DNA of 45,847 nucleotides, taken from positions 1 to 45,847 of the forward strand of contig NZ_JAOZEW010000033.1 in NCBI RefSeq assembly GCF_025847235.1, given 5' to 3'. Source of the stretch: Flavobacterium shii (lineage in GTDB: Bacteria > Bacteroidota > Bacteroidia > Flavobacteriales > Flavobacteriaceae). The translations under genes and the position numbers were made by a program. Shown here piece by piece: positions 41,199 through 45,847 of this stretch. How positions within the stretch are numbered: position 1 is the stretch's first letter; each line of letters begins with the position of its first letter. A model generated the notes under the pieces. It was not told the DNA's origin. It saw nothing but the letters and a program-made list of their open reading frames with translations, and did no database searches.

Positions 41199-42038
41199 CT
41201 AAACTCGAAAAAAATTAGCTGCTATCCACCGTTTTTTCCAGCTGCTCCACACTTCTTCAAATAGAACACCATTTTCTTTATACTGGGTTTTAAACAATTC
41301 TTTTGCTATAGCAATATCTGTTTGTTCTTTCAAAAAACTTAAAAAAACATATTGCTCTTTGTGTAAATCATAAACCGCTAATTTAAATTTGTGTCGCAAA
41401 ACCACACAATAACTTTCATTTTCAAGAGATAAATCGGGTTGTCCATCATTTTTAAATTCGGAATAATACTTTCTCACAGGAAATTGGAACCTAAATAAGG
41501 AAAATATGGGAACCAATTTTAATTTGTCTTCGGGTGTATCAATCGTAGCTAATTGGTAATTCTCTTCGGCTTTAGCTTCAAAAAGAACACCAATAGCATA
41601 TTCAAATTGAGCCAACTCTATCATGAAATCAATCCAATCTTCTTTAATCTCTTCTTCTGCATCAGGTCTATTATTTTCGAGATAGTCTGAAAAATGAGCT
41701 CCTAAAAAAGATAAATTGTAATTATTAGATGGTTTTGAAGCAAGATAATCATCAGCGAAAGCACAAAAAATATCCTCGCCTAAGGCATATTCCAAAGCGC
41801 TAAATTGCTGCGACATACAATTTCGCAAACGTGCAATATAACTTCGTTGGTAAATAGCCAAATGTTCTTGTGCGGTAAGTTTTTTAGAATGACAAATCAC
41901 GTCTTCTATTGAAGAAGCATTTGATACATTCGAGAGCAAATTATCAGGATCTACTCCCGTTTGTTGGTAAGGATCTAGTAGAAGCTGTTGCATCCATTGT
42001 TGAAAATCTTTCAATGGTATTTTTACCTTTTTTTCCAT
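41199..42038 (-). CDS. DUF2063 (HvfC/BufC-type) MNIO partner protein
   Basis: 279 residues from the ATG at 42038; a GTG at 42047, directly after the stop of the previous gene, would add three residues. The N-terminal half follows the DUF2063 pattern: DFQQWMQQLLLDP, EHLAIYQRSYIARLRNCMSQ, FSALEYALGEDIFCAFADDY, and KPSNNYNLSFLGAHFSDYLE. These proteins are named DNA-binding in databases but act as partners of DUF692/MNIO enzymes, probably by binding the precursor peptide. It is the last gene of the four-gene operon. Confidence 0.9.
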   Translation of the reverse strand: MEKKVKIPLKDFQQWMQQLLLDPYQQTGVDPDNLLSNVSNASSIEDVICHSKKLTAQEHLAIYQRSYIARLRNCMSQQFSALEYALGEDIFCAFADDYLASKPSNNYNLSFLGAHFSDYLENNRPDAEEEIKEDWIDFMIELAQFEYAIGVLFEAKAEENYQLATIDTPEDKLKLVPIFSLFRFQFPVRKYYSEFKNDGQPDLSLENESYCVVLRHKFKLAVYDLHKEQYVFLSFLKEQTDIAIAKELFKTQYKENGVLFEEVWSSWKKRWIAANFFRV

Positions 42039-42047
42039 CTTTGGCAC

Positions 42048-42962
42048 CTATAAAAATTTGTTCATAGCAAACATATTCAATGGATTCGAAACCTGTTCTT
42101 TATCAATAGATTGAACCTCATTTTCAGTTCCTACAAATGTTGCGTCCATATATTGCTTTGATTTAAGTAATTCGGAATGATACACATCAAAGGCTGGGAT
42201 ATTACCATCCCACTCCAATAAAACTGATGCTTCATTTGCTAATTGATAAGCCAACTGAAACAATTTCCATACCTGATTAGTTACTTCTCTATCATGTGTG
42301 TCTATAATATAATTTCCACAATTTTGATGACCTGCTAAATGCATTTGCACTACTCTATCATGCGGAATCCCGTTGATATATTCTACAGGATCAAAATCAT
42401 TATTAAAAGAGGATACATAGACATTGTTTACATCCAGAAGTAATCCGCAACCTGTTTCTTCGGTCATTATCCGTAAAAAGTCCCATTCTTGAAGGGTCGA
42501 ATTATTGAAGGATGCATACGTACTTGGATTTTCTATAATTAGCGGTCGTTCTAAATAATCCTGCACCTGAATGATTCGATTACAAACGTGTTTTAATGAA
42601 TCCTCATTTAGCGGAAGCGGAAGTAAATCGTGCGAATTGGTTGTTAAAACTCCTGTCCAGCATAAATGATCACTAATCCAAGCTGGTTGAACCTCGCTTG
42701 CCAGTTGCTTTAAACTCTTTAGGTAATCAAAATTTAACGGATCAGTGCTTCCTATAGACAGCGATACCCCATGCATTACCACGGGGTATTGTTCTGCTAT
42801 TTGATGTAAAATATTTCTTGGTCGTCCATGAGAATCCATAAAATTCTCAGATATTACCTCGAACCAATCTACTGCAGGTTTCTTTTCTAGAATATGCTCA
42901 AAATGCTGACTCCTGAGTCCTAAACCCAATCCTAAATTGGGTAATCCTAGTCTAGTGACCAT
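42048..42962 (-). CDS. DUF692 multinuclear non-heme iron oxidase (MNIO, BufB-like)
   Basis: 304 residues of the DUF692 TIM-barrel family. The signature elements are LGLGLGLRSQHFEHIL, FEVISENFMDSHG, VMHGVSLSIGSTDPL, ISDHLCWTG, LPLPLNEDSL, IENPSTYASF, LLDVNNVYVS, HLAGH and LLEWDGNIP. The His/Asp/Glu residues in these blocks are the iron ligands of the family, and all are present. MNIOs oxidise cysteine (and other) residues of ribosomal peptides, for example forming oxazolone/thioamide or thiooxazole rings. The start overlaps the Cys-rich gene by 11 bp, indicating coupled translation with its likely substrate, and the DUF2063 partner gene follows immediately. Confidence 0.95.
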   Translation of the reverse strand: MVTRLGLPNLGLGLGLRSQHFEHILEKKPAVDWFEVISENFMDSHGRPRNILHQIAEQYPVVMHGVSLSIGSTDPLNFDYLKSLKQLASEVQPAWISDHLCWTGVLTTNSHDLLPLPLNEDSLKHVCNRIIQVQDYLERPLIIENPSTYASFNNSTLQEWDFLRIMTEETGCGLLLDVNNVYVSSFNNDFDPVEYINGIPHDRVVQMHLAGHQNCGNYIIDTHDREVTNQVWKLFQLAYQLANEASVLLEWDGNIPAFDVYHSELLKSKQYMDATFVGTENEVQSIDKEQVSNPLNMFAMNKFL

Positions 42963-43539
42963 TCTTTTTTGATGAACAATTTGTAATAGTCACAGGTAGT
43001 TTTTCTGCACTTTCTTGCTCCATCTTCAAAACTCTTAACTCGGCAGCAACTTTTCTATCTGCTGGATTGTTTATATAGGAACAAGATCTGGAACCACTTT
43101 GCCCGCAAGAAGAATAATCTTTACCTGTAGTACCGCGAAGTAGGTTTATAGATTCATCGGTTGGTCCGTATTTTTGTGGAGAATCGCCAAATGACTTATC
43201 ACTTGATTTTCTTTTTTCTTCGAAGCGTGCTCTTGCCAATTGCCAAACACTAAGTCCCTTATTGGGACCTTGTGCTATAAAACGAGAATTCAAAATAGGC
43301 ACACCACAACTCCCTTGATAACGACACTCATTTTCTCCGGGATGACAAAGTTCTTCGGTGGTTCCAAAAATCCCGCAACCTCCTTGTCCTTTGCAAGCAT
43401 TTAAAGTGTGGCAAGGATGACCTACAGCTGTTGAACAATCGCCTTTGCCTGCACAACCATTATTTCCTGAATATCCAGCATTTTTGCATGAATTAAGCCC
43501 CATGCACACATGAAGCTCTCTAGTTACTAATTCTGACAT
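42952..43539 (-). CDS. Cysteine-rich protein, likely MNIO substrate (195 aa)
   Basis: 13 cysteines, ten of them in residues 12-78. Five C-x5-C units are visible: 12-18, 29-35, 43-49, 49-55 and 72-78, in a Gly-rich setting (CAGKGDC, CKGQGGC). Residues 80-140 form a more ordinary soluble segment (GLSVWQLARARFEEKRK), and three cysteines (145, 153, 188) lie near the end. There is no Sec signal, unlike bufferin precursors of the BufA type. It is sandwiched between the ferritin-like gene (14 bp upstream) and the MNIO gene (11-bp overlap). A modified, metal-binding or redox-active Cys protein is likely; its exact role is unknown. Confidence 0.85.
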   Translation of the reverse strand: MSELVTRELHVCMGLNSCKNAGYSGNNGCAGKGDCSTAVGHPCHTLNACKGQGGCGIFGTTEELCHPGENECRYQGSCGVPILNSRFIAQGPNKGLSVWQLARARFEEKRKSSDKSFGDSPQKYGPTDESINLLRGTTGKDYSSCGQSGSRSCSYINNPADRKVAAELRVLKMEQESAEKLPVTITNCSSKKNGH

Positions 43540-43553
43540 ATTTTTTATTTTTA

Positions 43554-45077
43554 TTAGTGAGAATGTCTATAAGGTGTATTTGGAACTTTAGGCATATCGG
43601 TCACAATACTATAATCCAACCCTACATCTGGTAAAGACGGAAAATAATTTTCGTTTTCGCTGTTTGTTGCCCAACCCCAATTGGTAGGGTCTGCAGTAGC
43701 TAATTTATTAACTAGGTTCATAATCTGCTCTTTGGGTCTTAAAAAACTTTTTTCGAACAAAAAAGGCTCAAATGTTAAAGCTCCTTTGTATGCCTGATTT
43801 CCTTTGGTATAGGTGTACTGGTTTATCTGATTTCCTACCCCACTCAAAAGCCAGATCATAGATTTATGAATGCCATACATGAACAAATCATATTGGGTAC
43901 TTTCGTCTTTATGGTAACAGGTTTCAATCATTAAAAGAATATAAGCAAAAACTGCATTCCCTAATTCTGAACAAAGCACTAGTGCTGCATTACTCGAAGC
44001 TTTGTAATCTGCTACTGTAGGATTAGCATCAGTATCATATACAAAATAGCTAAAGAAATCATCTAAGCCCCGAATGTTTCGAAACTTTTTTTGATAATGA
44101 ACACCAAAACTATAGACTTCCAGAAATTTAGCAAAATGAGCAAGTTCTTTTTCATATTCATCATAATCGCCTTTCCAAAATTCTACCTTTCCATCTACAA
44201 CTTCCATAGGTATTGGCATCTTATTTGCGCCCCATTCTAAAATATGTTGTGGTTTATCTTTACTTCTCCCTTCTCCCTGATCGACAATGCGTTCTAAAGC
44301 ATCAACTGCCGATGGAGTATCATGTACACCAACTAGTCCCCCACTAGCATCATTATTTGCAAATTGAGGATTGTGTTCTCTGTCATAATGCACCGTATTC
44401 ATCGAATTTTGAGAATAGTATGGTCTAGGAGGGCTTAAATTATCTGGAGGAAGCAATTGTGGCTTATTTAAGTATGGCCCAGGGAAGTCCTCTTCTAAAA
44501 ACTTTATAATCATTTTATACAAACCTCCAATCGTGTGATATTTAATTGTATTTTGTAATAGTTTTTCGGCATAAGGATCTTCAAACTTTTCCGGGCTTTC
44601 TATTTGTAAAAAAGTAGTCAATTGCTTTAAGGATAATTTCGCAGCATCTATTTGAAATTCTGGAATATGACCATCTAATTGTGTTGGAAACGATAATACT
44701 TTTCCAATCCCCATGAGATCCGGTGGGGCTGGACAAACTGCCTGTTTCACATTACACGCAAGTGCTAAATGTAGCATTTCTTCGATAACCACACTCATAA
44801 TTAAAGCTGCTGATTTATTTGAATAAACCAATACATCTAGTTTCAATTCTTGCGCTAATTCATCAATTTCAGCCTTAGTAAGCTCGCTAAATTGTGAAAG
44901 TTGAGTATGAATTTTAGCGTATAATTTGTCTTGATCTTGTGCTCTATTTATCGAATAATAGGTAGATAAATACGTAGGAATAGTAGCAAGTTCTAATGTA
45001 ATTACTTGTTGCATTACTTCTTCGATATTCTCTTTTGTTACATCATTCGAAAGTGTAAAAAGTTTTTTTGTTTCCAT
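43554..45077 (-). CDS. Ferritin-like (VioB/RebD-type domain) protein
   Basis: 507 residues. Residues about 15-230 match the ferritin-like family that includes iminophenyl-pyruvate dimer synthases: VITLELATIPTYLSTYYSIN, then MSVVIEEMLHLALACNVKQA with the E-x-x-H iron-binding helix, and MGIGKVLSFPTQLDG. The remaining half is mixed and ends YSIVTDMPKVPNTPYRHSH. No signal peptide. Such proteins bind iron and may be oxidases. As first gene of the MNIO operon it could supply oxidised intermediates or iron, or act on the Cys-rich protein itself; this is inference. Confidence 0.82.
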   Translation of the reverse strand: METKKLFTLSNDVTKENIEEVMQQVITLELATIPTYLSTYYSINRAQDQDKLYAKIHTQLSQFSELTKAEIDELAQELKLDVLVYSNKSAALIMSVVIEEMLHLALACNVKQAVCPAPPDLMGIGKVLSFPTQLDGHIPEFQIDAAKLSLKQLTTFLQIESPEKFEDPYAEKLLQNTIKYHTIGGLYKMIIKFLEEDFPGPYLNKPQLLPPDNLSPPRPYYSQNSMNTVHYDREHNPQFANNDASGGLVGVHDTPSAVDALERIVDQGEGRSKDKPQHILEWGANKMPIPMEVVDGKVEFWKGDYDEYEKELAHFAKFLEVYSFGVHYQKKFRNIRGLDDFFSYFVYDTDANPTVADYKASSNAALVLCSELGNAVFAYILLMIETCYHKDESTQYDLFMYGIHKSMIWLLSGVGNQINQYTYTKGNQAYKGALTFEPFLFEKSFLRPKEQIMNLVNKLATADPTNWGWATNSENENYFPSLPDVGLDYSIVTDMPKVPNTPYRHSH

Positions 45078-45847
45078 ATGGTATTTTTTTTAAATAAACT
45101 TATGCTATTGTCTTTTTGATTAATAGGTGAATGAATCAAGTTTTTTAATTCATTTTTATAATTTTCAAACATTTAATAAATAAAAAGAAAGCATGAATTT
45201 TACCAAAAGCTTATTTTTCAATTACTAACAGCTATAAAAATTTACATTTAAAAACATTCCAGATTTATTTACTGATTTAAAATTATATATTTTAATGCTT
45301 TACCTTTTTTTAAAATTTTGCTGTACAATAATAAAGTTTAATTCTGATAAATAAATAGGTGTTTTTACTTGTTTTTCATTACATATGCAACATAAAGTTC
45401 TGTCGCATCTGTTAGATTAAAAAGTATAAATTGGAAATTAAAAAGTCAGACTGTTAACTTACTAAATAACTTAAAAAAAGCTACATATAAATTAACTACC
45501 TAAAAATAAGACACATAAACTAATATTAAATTCTAGTTAAGAACAGAAACTTAACTTTAAAGCATAAAATAAAACCGAATAACATATGATTCTATTCTCC
45601 AAGAGAGCAGAAATATAGATTTTTTCCTTTTAGGCTAACTAATATTTATGCTTAAATTTATCATCCCACAAGTTTTGGGATTGCACCGATTTATGTCTTG
45701 ATCCCAGATTTATGGCATGATCCAGATTTATGGCATGATTCGCAAAGACTCTGTTAGCGATAAAATGAATTTTGCTACTCCACAGATTTATGTCTTGATC
45801 CGTCTTGATCCTTGATCCTTCTGTTTGCGATAAAAATTAATTATCCG
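45078..45847. other. AT-rich intergenic region upstream of the MNIO operon
   Basis: 770 bp with no convincing gene to the window edge. It must contain the MNIO operon promoter, but I found no clear TAnnTTTG box on the minus strand. The last 160 bp hold degenerate direct repeats (45688-45818). Confidence 0.55.
45688..45818. repeat. Degenerate short direct repeats (GATTTATGKCWTGATCC)
   Basis: Four 17-bp copies: GATTTATGTCTTGATCC at 45688-45704 and 45785-45801, GATTTATGGCATGATCC at 45707-45723, and GATTTATGGCATGATTC at 45725-45741. Two shorter tails follow the last full copy (GTCTTGATCC at 45802-45811, TTGATCC at 45812-45818). A second motif, CTGTTWGCGATAAAA, occurs at about 45751 and 45820, so a larger ~95-bp unit appears duplicated. 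Spacing is irregular and the array may continue beyond the window. Confidence 0.8.

Noticed and set aside
41199..43539. Standard bufferin (BufA-BufB-BufC) operon
   Set aside because: The Cys-rich protein is longer than BufA precursors and has no Sec signal, and no DoxX-like membrane gene follows.
45688..45818. CRISPR array
   Set aside because: Repeats are only 17 bp, imperfect, irregularly spaced, and spacers range from 2 to 43 bp.

Overview
The window is low-GC DNA, by eye about one third G+C, with Bacteroidetes-type protein families: OMP_b-brl_3 outer-membrane barrels, DUF6625, VKOR-thioredoxin fusions and YkuD_2 L,D-transpeptidases. It also has TAnnTTTG-like -7 boxes and no clear Shine-Dalgarno sites. 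A Flavobacterium-like member of the Flavobacteriaceae fits best. No rRNA, tRNA, CRISPR array, transposase or integrase was seen.

1-5.3 kb: a minus-strand peptide-export locus. Two small genes that are easily missed (4119-4292 and 4390-4566) encode 57 and 58 residue peptides. They share a leader ending in Met-Ala-Gly and a core with six cysteines at identical spacing. Downstream in the same direction lie a TlpA-like thioredoxin, a VKOR-DsbA-like fusion with a degenerate C39-like N-terminus, a DUF6625 putative glycosyltransferase, and the first 30 codons of a C39-peptidase ABC exporter cut by the window edge. A divergent XRE regulator sits upstream. Together they look like a disulfide-rich, possibly glycosylated, exported peptide system.

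5.5-12 kb: a small unknown protein, a secreted L,D-transpeptidase-like enzyme, an OMP_b-brl_3 outer-membrane protein, and a divergent histidine kinase / OmpR-type regulator pair with a small secreted protein. Tandem GGTTAA repeats with 11-bp period lie in front of both divergent genes and are a candidate operator. About 0.7 kb without a convincing gene follows.

12.7-39.2 kb: a near-complete extracellular contractile injection system (eCIS; Afp/PVC/AlgoCIS-like), all on the plus strand. The order is DUF4255 cap protein, unknown 279-aa protein, one oversized sheath, two tube proteins, DUF5908 mini-protein, LysM hub protein, VgrG-like spike, PAAR tip, gp25, two large baseplate proteins, and a 930-aa unknown protein. 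A perfect 12-bp hairpin then separates this block from a second one: tape measure, two DUF4157 candidate cargo proteins, an ankyrin-repeat protein, a peptidoglycan-binding/CHAP-like enzyme and the AAA+ ATPase. The 1446-aa DUF4157 protein ends in a nuclease-like domain, and the ankyrin protein 5 bp downstream is a candidate immunity partner.

39.3-45.8 kb: minus-strand genes for a GH75-like secreted enzyme and a small secreted zinc-peptidase-like protein. They are followed by a four-gene operon: ferritin-like protein, a 13-cysteine protein with C-x5-C motifs, a DUF692/MNIO oxidase and its DUF2063 partner. This resembles a bufferin-type RiPP locus but has an unusual substrate without a signal peptide and an extra ferritin-like enzyme. 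The window ends in degenerate ~18-bp repeats.
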